Of a stretch of 64,000 nt of DNA, positions 20,900 to 31,639 are shown piece after piece. The notes beneath the pieces are model-generated. The model was given only the letters and a program-made list of their open reading frames with translations, searched no databases and was not told the origin of the DNA. How positions within the stretch are numbered: position 1 is the first letter of the stretch; each line of letters starts with the position of its first letter. The position numbers and the translations under genes were made by a program. This DNA comes from Ophiodon elongatus (Eukaryota; Chordata; Actinopteri; Perciformes; Hexagrammidae), in assembly GCA_016806645.1 (NCBI GenBank), contig JACSYO010001998.1, positions 223,501 through 287,500 on the forward strand, written 5' to 3'.

Positions 20900-22670
20900 A
20901 AGGTCCCCATTAAAACCTGTTCCACCCTGGCCTATTTTTGAGGTCTCCGCATGAAAAAAGCATGCCCATACTAAAGGGAGTAGAATTCTGCAACCACAAG
21001 GTCTATTTGAATAATTTTGGTGTTATTATAATGGTAATAACTGATATTCTTTAAATAATGTGTAAATATCAATGTATATGTCACTGGTTAAAAGTAAATG
21101 AAGATGGAACACAGAAAAATTAAAAGATTTCAGGTTTGCCTATAAAAAAAAGCACTTTCAGGATGATCATCACTTTAGAATAATGCAGTTGCAGGTTTAA
21201 AACCATTTCATATCATAGCCCAATATGTGAACACTCTCACTGCACAGCGTGACTTTGAATAAAGTGAAGCAGAAAACAACAAAAGAGTTTTTAGTACAGA
21301 CAGGTCAGAAAAATCCTCTGAAAATTTGGATTTATTGAATAATTTATTTCTTCATTTGTTTTTACCAAAACTATTTTTTTTTACTTCTTTTTTTCACTAA
21401 TTCTGTTTAATACATCCATATACAGCATTAACATACACAATGCCAAACTAAAATCTGAAATCTCTATAAAATGCATATTTTTGTTCTCAAAATCAGAGTT
21501 CTGGAGAGTAAAAAGGCTGTTATTTTTTCTGTGAATGGTTTTCAGAGCAGAGTGGGACATCGTCTTATTCTGCACAGAGAGAAGCATACAGGAAATCCGG
21601 CCAACGTGTGATAGACAGCACTGTTTAGCCAATAAGAGTCAGTCAGGCATGCAGATGCTAATGATTGGGCGATAAGGTGGGTCGTTCCCCTCCACCCATA
21701 TGTACATTTTCAGTCACAAAGACCCCGGAATGATTTGTTTCAAAGCAGAGTGTTTCGTACGGACCTTTTTCAGTGTAACACGACTGGGATCATAATAGGA
21801 AACAACGGTACGGTCAGTAAGTGTACACTTTTTTCATATTTTCCTGGTTTCATATTTGTCTGAGGCTGGTGTTAGTTGGCTCACAGATCGCTGAGGCTGT
21901 GGTCTACAGGGGATTGACTGGTATGTGCGGAGTCACTGGGTTATTGCTGTTCTTTTGCGTGGTCTCAAGCCTATGTAGCATGAAGCTAACTCGCGGTAGG
22001 TCGACATATGCCGAGCAAGTCCAGTGGCTGGCGAGATATGAATATGAATATTTGGTTATGCATTTCGTTGGTCTTGATTAGTTGTGTTTGGAGCATGTAC
22101 AAATGGCTTACATGAGCTTGTAGCCCAGATTTCTTCTGTTATTCTGATAGGCAACATCATTATTTTCTTTTTATTATTTCTTTTTTCTCCCAGGGGTTCC
22201 CCTAAATTTCGTAACCAGTGTGCCCCCCAGCCCCCTTTGAAGGGGGCTCTCGGGTAGAAGGATGAGGGTGATGGTGAAGCACAGCCCACTTCAAATGAAG
22301 GCAAGGCCTTCTTCGCACTAGGGCAGCAGGCCATCGGATAAAAAAAATAAAACTTAGATAAATAAAGACACACACACACACACACTTTGTAAATAGTTTC
22401 ATATCTTATTGTTTAACTAAGTGAATTGTTCTTTTTTTAGTCACATTTTATATATGTATAGACTTAGATGTTTAACTGGATTTTAGGGTTATTTTTATGG
22501 TTTGTTTTTGTTATTAATAGTGGTTTGATTAAATTTGATTAGTGTGAAATGTTTATGTTCATATATTTTGTTGAAATAAATCAGTTATTTTTGTTAAAGT
22601 CAATCATTGTCCTCCTGCTTGTTCAAAGAGGGCCTTCTTAATATGAAATGACACATTTGGTGCTCATAGC
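20900..22670. other. Non-coding stretch
   Basis: 21000-21400 is AT-rich. 21600-21800 contains CCAAT/ATTGG motifs ('ttagccaataagagtc', 'aatgattgggcgat') that could belong to a promoter, but no transcript can be defined. A short CA tract lies at 22368-22385. Confidence 0.45.
22229..22248. repeat. Near-perfect palindrome
   Basis: AGCCCCCTTTGAAGGGGGCT: a 9-bp stem with a two-base centre. It could form a hairpin, but no terminator or RNA context is evident. Confidence 0.75.
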
Positions 22671-22674
22671 TTGT

Positions 22675-22800
22675 GGTTAAGTGTCTTGACCATGTACATA
22701 GGCTAGTGGAGCCAGGGATCGAACCGCCGATCCTCTGGTTGAAGGCTAACCTTGTTCATCACCGATCCACAGTCGCCAGTGGCGAATATCATGAACAGTG
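22675..22800 (-). mobile_element. SINE-like repeat family A, 5' half
   Basis: The reverse strand reads a B-box-like GGCGGTTCGATCCC, then 'tggctccactagcc', 'gtcaagacacttaacc'. This matches the tRNA-like head and first linker of 61848-61960. The 3' half is missing. Confidence 0.6.
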
Positions 22801-22805
22801 AATTT

Positions 22806-22865
22806 TAGGCGTTGTAGCTCTGTGGTAGAGCAGGCGTCGGTCAGTTTGATACCCAGTTCGGAAGT
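22806..22865 (+). mobile_element. tRNA-like SINE head fragment
   Basis: 'gttgtagctctgtggtagag' followed by 'caggcgtcgg' strongly resembles the D-arm/A-box region of a tRNA (TAGCTCxGTGGTAGAGC). The downstream part no longer closes into a tRNA cloverleaf, so it is a tRNA-derived repeat head rather than a tRNA gene. It points away from the minus-strand copy just before it. Confidence 0.45.
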
Positions 22866-22869
22866 CAAA

Positions 22870-24440
22870 TTATTTTTTAAATCGTACCTTTTACATACAA
22901 AAGCTCAAAGTACTTGACAGTAGAATAAAACAAAGTGATTGGACCAACTTCAAGTTGTTTAATTATCAGGCCGATTTTTTGAAAGATTCAAACTCATCTG
23001 ATTTGCTGGAAACTCTGGACACTAAGCAGGCCCATACCAGGCATACTCACTCATAAGTTTCAGCATCCTAGCTGCAAGTTAAGGTCCCCCAAAACAGTCC
23101 CAAATGGCTTAGTTGACACATGTATAAATAGCCATAATATCTTAAATATTGGTCTCAGAGACCCCAGATTTTGGACAGATATTGTGGATGGGTCCTACAA
23201 TGAGGTCACATCATCAAACTCTAAAGCATCTAGGAGAGTTAATGGTTGCTCAAAATTCCTAAAATAGGATGGTGTCAGGGTTGACGTGACACCCTCTGAA
23301 GAAGTTGGTCAGACTGGAGCAATTTTTTTTTTCTGAACTTTTCAGAGCCCTGTTTTTTTTAATATGTTGTAGCCATGCCCAAATGTGGCACATTCATGTT
23401 GGTTGGCACTCTACAACTTAGCACGCCTGAGTGGGAGGCGGGACACGTCGCCTACATTTCATGAGGAAAATTAAAATGAATGGAAAATACCCAAATGTCA
23501 CTCCTTCAAACGGTCATAACTTCTCAGAAAATAGTTAAAACTTTTTGAAAATTGCATGAAACATTCCCTTTGACTTGAATCAGCACATTAAGCAACACGT
23601 CTGCAGACCCTCTGGAAAGCTCTCTTTCAGGAACGTCCTAATGAGCTAAAACCAACTGATCCTTGAAGAGTGTCCTCTGTTGTCCTCCATAAGTCAATGT
23701 TATGAAAACAAGTCATTTAGAAGCATCCAGTGATAACCGTGATCTCCCCTTGTGCTTAATTTGGCCTTTTTGGGACCTTTTGGGTGCCTGCACATCCGGT
23801 ACCATAACTGATGTGTCCATGGTTGAAGGTGGCACTATACGGTGATAACTGACCCTTTCCATGTTTTCCATTGAAAGTTATACCTAAATGGCAGAAAACG
23901 TCCCATTTGGAAGTCGGTGTCAAAAATGACTTGATGTCATCCTCCTCAGGATTTCCCATTCCGGTACTTTTGGAGCCCCAAATGGCAGTTTGTCTCCATC
24001 ATCCGAAAGGGATGTAGGCGAATCGGTAAAAACAGTCAGCACACAATTTTTTTTATTTGGGACATTTCGGGGACATTCCCTTACCGGCCGTAGAAGGTGA
24101 AAAAAAAATAGCTTTCTGGGTTATTTTAGGCACATTTCCCTGCTGCTCAGGTAACGGGGCAACCCAGCGCATTCCTTTTGGCCGCCTTTGACAAAAAGGT
24201 CTTGCTTCGTAGATCTAAATCTGTCACACATGTTAACTCCCTGGAAAACCTAACCAGTGTAACCTTTGTTCCCTATTCCAGCCGCCAGTCAGCCTTTTGA
24301 ACACTTAATACTAGATTGTGTGTTCGTTACCTCATTCTAGGTCTGCTGCCGTTTCCCTCCTTACAGTAGGGTGTCAAACTACCCGTTATCCAGCTGCATA
24401 CCCATTGTGCAGGATAGCTCAAATAAATGTACTGGGTTCC
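22870..24440. other. Non-coding stretch, no repeat identified
   Basis: Complex sequence with no open frame of note. 'tttttttttt' runs occur at about 23321 and 23353. Nothing recognisable on either strand. Confidence 0.5.
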
Positions 24441-24449
24441 ATAATTGGT

Positions 24450-24830
24450 CAGTTTTGGAGAGCAGGCAGCAGAGGAAAGACCCAAACAGACAAAGCAGGC
24501 AGCTTGTGCTGTTGAATTATTAAATATTCAAATAAATAAATAAAATCAGGCAGACCACAAAAACCAGATGCAAAAGAGAAGGTTACAGGCAAACAGCGAG
24601 CAAAAACTCTACAGCGATGAAAGAAGAACCACACGACTAACAGCGAAAAGACACGACTATAAATACACAAGAATGTTTGGAAGACATCGGGCAGGCTGAA
24701 AGCTGATTGGTGGGAGAAAACAAAGGCAGCGGAGCAAGGCTGACGAGACTACCACAACACAGCTGATCCACAGAAACAAGGAGGGAAAACCACCTGCACA
24801 GGAAGTCAAACAAATGAATGCAACTGTTCC
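24450..24830 (-). mobile_element. LTR-like repeat
   Basis: The minus strand shows CCAATCAGC, a TATA-like TATTTATAG (from 24655-24664), then about 130 bp downstream a (TTTA)n patch and a 'gtttgggtctttcctctgct' end. This order resembles the U3-R-U5 order of the fish LTR at 44047-44369. Terminal TG..CA ends and a target duplication could not be fixed. Confidence 0.35.
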
Positions 24831-24839
24831 TTCTGTATT

Positions 24840-25720
24840 CAGCAGTTGTAGCTATTTAAGTTGAATAAACTTTTTGCCCTTTCACTGTTTGTGTAACACC
24901 TCGTTGGCCTCTGCTCCAACTGCATTCCTTAATTAATGACACTTCACCTATTATTAGTTATACTTTTATCGTGTACATCCAATTCAACTGCTCTGATCAG
25001 GACATGTTTAAAAATGCAAACAGCCCCTAAAAAGAAAGCAAAACTATTAAATTAATAAACATTCTGTTACACAAATTGGCTGCATTTTATTGTCATATAG
25101 ACAGACAGGAGTGTGTTTGTGTGCATATACTTGTCACATTAGGAATTGAATTAATAGTAAATATGCAAGTTGTCACGAGCACGGTTATGCTAATTTGACA
25201 GTGATCATAAAATACAGGGGTATAGAAAAACAATGGACAGCAGCTGTCGCCGTGACATATCCATGTCATATTTAATAACTTCTGCTCCGAGTGACAGCTC
25301 CAAGTCAAGGATGTCTCATCGTGTTAAACGCCCCTTTTTCCTCGACACCTCTCCCTGCGTCTCTTCCTTGCCCCCTCTGCTCGCATCTCAGGTGGGAGGG
25401 ACTAAGGCGCGAGGAGAGGAGGGGTGGACAGCGTCAAGGAAAGGAAACGAGGATGTACAAACTGGGAAATGAGAAAGGCCTCTTACCGACCCGTTAAAGT
25501 GAACCGTAATCTAAAGCGCTTCCCTCTCAGAGAACTGATCCAGGAACTGAAGGACACTCTCTCGACCTTTGCTGTACGCTAAGTGATGCTCCAAAACGTG
25601 TTTGAACAAATGCTATCAGTTACACAGTTGTTAGAATCCATTCCAGCTCCCTTTAACACTTGTTTTTCTCTTCTCATCTGTCTTAGTAACTGATGATTAT
25701 GTACTGCCGCGCTCGCGGTA
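24840..25720. other. Non-coding stretch
   Basis: No gene seen. 25330-25480 is GC-richer but lacks coding features. Confidence 0.5.
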
Positions 25721-25724
25721 AACA

Positions 25725-25855
25725 CAGTAAGTCGCAGCGGATAAGACATTCGTTGAAATACCTCAAATATAAAATGCAAATGAGCTACTTGAAGCTCATC
25801 CTCCTGTTGCGCTAGCTGTAAGTCGCTCTGGATAACAGCATCAGCTAAAGTCCTA
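25725..25855 (+). repeat. Teleost repeat tail (GTAAGTCGCTCTGGATAA type)
   Basis: 'gtaagtcgctctggataaca' then 'gcatcagctaaagt' at 25820-25853, with a weaker first occurrence 'gtaagtcgcagcggataaga' at 25729. From recall, this tail motif is very common in fish genomes as the end of interspersed repeats. Confidence 0.5.
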
Positions 25856-26090
25856 AAATTCAAATGTAGAAACAGCCATAAAACCCCTTTGCTCTCCTGA
25901 GTGACACACAGCTTATCTGTGCTCATAGAAGCCACAGTGACTTATAAAATAAACATTAGTCACAGCTATAGATGAATGCACTTTCCTCCCTTTCCTTCTT
26001 TTTAAAAGTTTTGGAAGACCACAAGGTGGTGCGCGCACAAACACATTTATTCCCTTTTATGTCTTCCTAACCCAGTTGTTCACAACTTCT

Positions 26091-26760
26091 CCATACCCTG
26101 TGTTAAGGTTAAATGGAAAAAGCTCCTAAAGCAATTGTTTTATGCCATTATTTTGTTTTCATAATTGGTATGTTTAAACTATTTCATAATCAGTGTGTTT
26201 AGACTATTTCATACTTAGTGTTTTAAAACTAATTTATAATAACCGTATGCTTAAATTATATTATGGTTACCGTGTGTAAGTTATGCCACAGCAGTTAGAT
26301 ACAATGCATTGTGCGATCGGGGGAGATCCTTTGAAACCTGAAGCAGAACAGGCAACAGGAGGACGTACTAAAACGGCAACGACACGGGACGGTGGAAGGA
26401 CCCCGCCGCAACGCAGAGACAGACGACGAGGACTTGGAAGGAGGATAAAAGGACGGGAGAGGGATGTGACTTCTGGGGCGCACAAGACGGCAGCGAACTG
26501 GAAGTCATTGGGGTCACGCAGCAGGACGAGGGAGAAGAGGGCCTGTTGCGTGATCCTGTTCCATGGGACATTTTTCTTATTTTTCATATTATGTATTTAA
26601 GGTGTAATTGTTTTCATTTAAAGTAAATACTTTTACTTAAACTTCGAACCGCCATTCGGCTTTGTTTATTAGTGGATTCCTCAGTGGGGCTCGGCCTCTT
26701 TGTCGTGCGTCTTGAGGGATATGTTCTTCAGGAGCTGAGGACATTATCTTTCACACCTGT
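26091..26760 (+). mobile_element. LTR-like repeat, copy 1
   Basis: From 'gttaaggttaaatggaaaaa' (26102) to 'cacctgtaaca' (26764), with 'gctcctaaag', 'ttatgccattatttt', 'gggacatttttcttatttt' and 'ttaaggtgtaattg' all matched in order on the minus strand at 41470-41925. Possible ends TGTTA..TAACA suggest an LTR, but flanking direct repeats are not clear. Confidence 0.5.
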
Positions 26761-26764
26761 AACA

Positions 26765-26880
26765 AACATACATTTGTACTACAGGAATGTACAGTTTGTT
26801 TTGTTTGTGTTCAAAATGGGCTACAACTGAATTTCGTTGCACATCCCTGTGTTCCATAGTGACAATACATGATCCTTGAA
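26765..26880 (+). mobile_element. Non-LTR tail fragment
   Basis: 'gctacaactgaatttcgttg' then 'cacatccctgtgttccatag' and 'tgacaatacatg'. This matches the 3' tail at 13420-13510 and, in reverse, 49087-49200. Confidence 0.65.
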
Positions 26881-26889
26881 TATTAGGGA

Positions 26890-27415
26890 AGTTTCTTTAA
26901 CCATTTCCTATCGATGGTTTTCCTTAATTTCTTTTTTCCTGGTGCAGCTCTATTTTATACTTTCTTCCTCAGGGCGAGGATACAAGAAACAAGTTCACAA
27001 ATCCCAACAAATGAGCCCTGCATCTCAAAGAATCAAGCACACTCTCAAGCTGTCAGTGGGGCTGACATCCCCAGCGAGCCACCCTTGATCTGAGGGGTTG
27101 TGGCAACAGTGTGGAGCTTCACGCCATCTTACAATGCTTCCCCTCTGAACCCCTGAATCAAACACATTCACATCTGAGAGATAAAGCCAAGCAAACACAG
27201 AGTGAGCCCGAGCCCTCCACCTCGGCTCGTTCCGATAAAGCAGATCTGACACACAAACGGGGCAGGTCGCTCGTTTAACGTTCAGACAAACCGGAATTGA
27301 GTCATTGAGCAGATCATGTGCTAATGAGGGGCTGCAGATAGTAATTGAGGATATTTCATGTGCCTCTATAGAGGTTCCTCCCCCTAACAAAATTTTGCTT
27401 TGAGTCTCCAGCATT
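26890..27415. other. Non-coding stretch
   Basis: No gene or repeat recognised. Confidence 0.5.
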
Positions 27416-27419
27416 CTCT

Positions 27420-27595
27420 CATGGACTGATCTCCTGTTACCGACCCTGCCTGTCCGACTCCCGGTGAACCGACCAGCCTTTGGATTCTGACTGTTTAACT
27501 CTGCCTGCTGTTTCTGGAAGTTTGAAATAAAAGGTCAAAGATCCCTGGAATCTTGTGTGTTGCATTTGGGTCCAGATACGTTACAAGATCCGCCC
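27420..27595 (+). mobile_element. LTR-like 3' end fragment
   Basis: 'accgaccctgcctgtccgac', then AATAAA at about 27526 and a 'gttgcatttgggtccagata' end. The layout parallels 41100-41345 and the LTR at 44 kb: C/T-rich leader, polyadenylation signal, 'gggtcc' near the end. Confidence 0.35.
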
Positions 27596-27599
27596 GTTC

Positions 27600-28415
27600 C
27601 TTTAAATTTAGCGTTGTACTTTCCCCCTTGGCTTTTATTAGGTGGGTGAATTGTTACATAGTGACCATCATTTCACAATTAATGTATCTCACAGATGCAT
27701 TTTCACATCAATTGAATCATTTAACGTTCAAGGGGTGTCATGTCATTGTTCTGACAGCCCATTATTCGTAAATCTCAATAGAAATGGACCAAATGCCCAT
27801 TTATCGAACATCCATTGATACAGAAGGCCCTTTGCTCCGAAATCTACAGTCTCCCTGCAAAATACAAAAGAACATGGCCATTTTATACATTATGCAGAAT
27901 GACATCCTGACCTTCCCAGTTGCGATATTTTTTACACATGGGACAAGATGGTCTTCAGGGTTTACGTTACCCAAACCGTGACCTTTTCCTAAACTTAACC
28001 CTTTCAGCGTTTTTTTTTTCCAAAATCTTAAGACATTTTTGGGATAACTTCAGGACGTCATTCTTTCCGAATACAAATGGACCAAGTGAAAAATTTGCTT
28101 CACGTTTGGTGTGACCACACCATTCCAGTAACAAACAGAAATTATTTGAAATTAAATGAGTTGAGAGAAACATCTTCACTAAACTCAAAGTACAGCTGAT
28201 GATATTGTCGTCAATTTAGAGTGGATTTAGGTATAAAGCTAAATATTTGATCAATTTAAGTCTGAACTAAATTATTACAATTCAACAAACTTGGGAGACT
28301 GGTGGTTGCAACGTGTGTTGCAAAGTTAGTTTTGCCTAAACATAACTGGATGTAGGTATAAGCTCAACCATGGTGTTTTTTTCTTCTAAACCCAACTCAG
28401 TTCTGAAGAGTATTA
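27600..28415 (-). repeat. Fragments of family C and of a TIR element within non-coding DNA
   Basis: 27960-28010 ('acccaaaccgtgacc', 'ttttcctaaacttaaccc') and 28320-28400 ('ttttgcctaaacataac') carry reverse-strand family C motifs. 28096-28125 ('gcttcacgtttggtgtgacc') matches the right end of the element at 42.8 kb. The rest is unassigned. Confidence 0.45.
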
Positions 28416-28419
28416 GCAA

Positions 28420-28565
28420 CACATTTAAAATTAATAAAGAAATGCATTCAGTATAATACTTCATTGTACCACCATGAATTTAAAACTATGTAATTAGTTT
28501 CACTATTAAAAGAATGTATTCAGTGCAATACCACATTGTACCGCCATGTTTAGTGAGAGACTCTA
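28420..28565 (-). repeat. ~62-bp tandem repeat, two units in opposite orientation
   Basis: On the minus strand: 'gtctctcactaaacatggcg', 'gtacaatgtggtattgcact', then a second unit starting ATGGTGGTACAATG. These align with the first two units at 18525-18650, including the shared left flank. Confidence 0.75.
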
Positions 28566-28880
28566 AATAACCAGGTACATATAAAGCACCAGAAGGGTCA
28601 CGTGTCTAGGGGATGGACATGCCGGCGCAGCAGCGCTAATCCTATCAAGAAGATTCCGCACCAATGGATATTGCTTGCATTCTTAAGCCAATGGGGTGAA
28701 ATCACACCTTTTTCTGTATGTATATAAACCTGATTGTGAGCTTTGCTCAGGATTCGTGGATGGAAGCAAGAGACGGCTAACTGCTCAGAAGCCGGCGAAT
28801 CTTCAGCTGAGATTTTACTCTATTAAATACACTTTTATTATAACTTTCAATCCAAGAATCCTGCTTTTAGATCTTGCCGA
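28566..28880 (+). mobile_element. LTR-like or promoter-like segment
   Basis: A CCAAT box (28687), a strong TATA box TATATAAACC (28721) and an ATTAAA polyadenylation-type signal (28822) lie within 140 bp, the compact arrangement typical of a small LTR. It directly abuts the 62-bp repeat block. TG..CA ends were not identified. Confidence 0.3.
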
Positions 28881-28889
28881 CATGACTAA

Positions 28890-29850
28890 TGTTGCCATTT
28901 AACACCTAAATACAACTTGTGTGGGAAGAAAAATGTGACAAGGGGAAATAAATGAATCATAATGAAAAACACTCAAGATAAACAGAGTGAATTAATTAAG
29001 TCTGCTGGGACGCGCACTGCACTGGAAAGGTGTCAAATTAAGACACTGAGAAATGAACATGTCAACATTAATTTGTTCCTGGAAAATGTTTTTTCTCCAT
29101 CCTTCTCTCTTAACAGTTGCACTTTTTTTTTCGGGAACATTGACATGAAATTTAAAAGTGGACCAGTTTGCTCAAGAACGAAGACTCGGGCCCTTCTGTA
29201 CGGTCTTAAATGTGTAGACTTATCTATTGGGTGTGTTGGGTGGCAGTGTCTGGCTATTCTTCTTACAGGACCCAGTACAGTGATGGTCCAGCGGGGGTCA
29301 CAGGATCGTCTCTTTTAATAGCAACACATCCACAAAGTGAAGTCAGTTCAATAAACTAATATAATTGTGCTGCTGCAGTTATTTTAGTGCCGTGAGGCTG
29401 AACCCCTCTGTCTCCATCCTATCAACAGAAAGGCAGCCAGATGTTTCAGCTCAGCAGCTCCAACGCAACTCCACTGAAATGGATAAGTGTTTTACTGAGA
29501 AGTTACTGATGTGTACTTGTTGTACTGAAGCTGCTGTTTAAATTAAGGCCTTTTCCAAGTCGAGGATGAAATGAAAACAGATTTTTTTGTTGAGGATTTT
29601 TGGCATTCAAACCTTTCACTCCACAGCCAACACGGATGTTCGCGTTCTATTAAAGTCAAAATTACACTTTCATTGTTGTTTTTACTTTACACAGAGGAGA
29701 CTGACTCATTAATCCAAGTGTGCAAGACTGTGCAGAGACGTTATGATGTAGTAGCATTTAAGGGTCGCCAAAGAAGCAACGAGTATAAATGCTGAGGGTT
29801 TTCATAATAACGGGGAATCTTTGAGCCAGGAGACCGTTTGTTCCTGATGT
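28890..29850. other. Non-coding stretch
   Basis: No gene or named repeat. Open frames here are short and AT-driven. Confidence 0.5.
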
Positions 29851-29859
29851 GGAACAAGA

Positions 29860-30060
29860 GGTCAGTGTTGTCACGTAACTTGCGTAATGTAGTCACAGCA
29901 CTTCCAGGGTTATTTTATGGCGATCTTTTCTTAAAACTAAGTGGTTTTGTTGCCTCAACCTAACGGAGTTTCCTGAGAAGATGGAGTTTATTTTGAAAAG
30001 ACCGTAAACGTGTCACGTGGAAATTGACACTTGTTGCAGACTTGAGTAACTTTTTGCTGG
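29860..30060 (-). repeat. Dispersed repeat family C
   Basis: Reverse-strand signature: 'ccgttaggttgaggcaacaa' then 'aaccacttagtttta'. On the far side is 'gtgtcaatttccacgtgac', which also occurs at 37994 and 53247 in other copies. Confidence 0.6.
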
Positions 30061-30079
30061 TCATCATACAAACTGTTGT

Positions 30080-30960
30080 ATGAGGCTACCGACCATCTCG
30101 AGCAACTTCAACTGCTTTACATCCCCAGCTGTTTGTTATCATTGTAATCTTCGGACACTATTCTGCGAGACCAAATTAATCAAAATCCTATTGCAGAGTG
30201 AAGTATTAACAGGATTACGACGTTGAGGTCTGAGAATCTATTGATCATGTCATTATTCAACTGGTTGTTTTATGGTTTGTTTTATCGGCATCCGAAATTC
30301 GCAGAAAGGAAGCTACGGAAAATAAAAATGTACTGCAGATTACGAAGGTTTTGGATTCAGTGTGTATAGGCTCAGTGATAAGATGGGTTTTAATGGCTTT
30401 TTGGCTAATATTCAAAGTTGACAATAATGGATAAACAAATACCACAGATAAGATATGCACCAATTCAATACAAAATTAATTTACCGTTCAATTACAGGTT
30501 ATCTTAGAATTTAGTTGTGTTGGCTGTTGAATTGGGTCATAAATCCAAATTCTTTTTTCAAAATAAATATAATTTCCCCAAATAGGTGGACACCATAGTT
30601 TTTAGCAACAATTAATCAAAAGGAGCAAAAAGTGTAATTGTTGGGAACTTTTCAGTGGCGGATTAATCCACATTTGGCATTTTAGTGATTATTTGTGGCC
30701 ATTTGAGTCAAAATAAATCATAGTATGCGTGTTAATGGTCACCCAGTGTGTTATGCCCCTGATTTAACTGACCTCTTTTTGGCAACTTGCCTACCGAAGC
30801 AAAATAAAATACTGAGCTCCCTAAATCTACACAACACAGGAGAAAGCAGAGAACCTCCACACAGCTTCCCCCAAAATAAAAAAATAAAAAGTCTCCAAAA
30901 CTGGTGGCCAGCACTGAGGCACAATGACGACCCCAGTTTGACAGCTCTGAATGCTCTCAG
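30080..30960. other. Non-coding stretch
   Basis: AT-rich, with no recognised feature. Confidence 0.5.
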
Positions 30961-30965
30961 CTGAA

Positions 30966-31481
30966 GGTGCGTTCACACCAAACACGGCGTGAATTCTTCG
31001 TGCGACCAGATTACATACGAAGTCAATGCACAGATGCCAAATGGTTGCGGAAAAGCGAATTTTCGCCAGGCGGCGAATCGCACGGCACAAACTCAAAGTG
31101 ATGTGACGCGAAAAATTTGCGTGCCGCTGAGTTGAGAACGCCAGTCAGCGTTGAGAAGCTCCGCCCGTCATCACCGCCGTCCTGCCGCTGCTAATCAGAA
31201 ACTATGGAGGAGAAGTCGATAGACTGGAAGCGGCAGTCCTCCAGACGCAGATCCTGGAGAAGCTGTGTGCGGCTACGGATCATGTTATGAACCCAGACAT
31301 GAGGGCGTTTGATGTTCCGACGTTTGTGGGACTTCCACAACATGTACAAAGCAGAACTAGTGGTTATTTCTTCCATGGTGGATGGCAGAAAGGAACTATT
31401 TCCACAGAGATAAGCCTCTTCGGCGGCACGTCGAGTGCGAAAAAGCGAAATAACCACAAATAGTCCGGGTGTGAACGCACC
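30966..31481. mobile_element. Terminal-inverted-repeat element, non-autonomous
   Basis: Perfect 14-bp inverted ends: GGTGCGTTCACACC (30966-30979) and its complement GGTGTGAACGCACC (31468-31481). The internal sequence 'aaagcgaattttcgcc', 'gattacatacgaagtcaatg' recurs in reverse in the element at 42.3-42.8 kb. From recall, GTGCGTTCACACC-type ends are common in small fish DNA transposons (Harbinger- or hAT-like, not settled). No clear target duplication and no transposase. Confidence 0.6.
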
Positions 31482-31590
31482 ACACGAATGATGCGGCATG
31501 AAAACAGTGTGGAAGTGAAGTAAAGGACTTTATATCCAGCCCCACTGATTGACTGATGTCTCTCAGGTGTAGGCGCTCCAGGAACTGCAA

Positions 31591-31632
31591 AGTGGGCGTG
31601 GCAGAGTGGGCGTGGCAGAGTGGGCGTGGCAG
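31591..31632 (+). repeat. 14-bp tandem repeat, three perfect units
   Basis: AGTGGGCGTGGCAG repeated three times without change. Each unit carries GGGCGTGGC, which resembles KLF/Sp-type GC-box sites (inference). Confidence 0.95.
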
Positions 31633-31639
31633 ACCTGAA

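Noticed and set aside
22229..22248. Rho-independent terminator
   Set aside because: GC hairpin without a following T run and in a eukaryotic context.
22806..22880. tRNA gene on the plus strand
   Set aside because: The D-arm-like part is good, but the anticodon arm and T arm do not fold, so it is treated as a SINE head.
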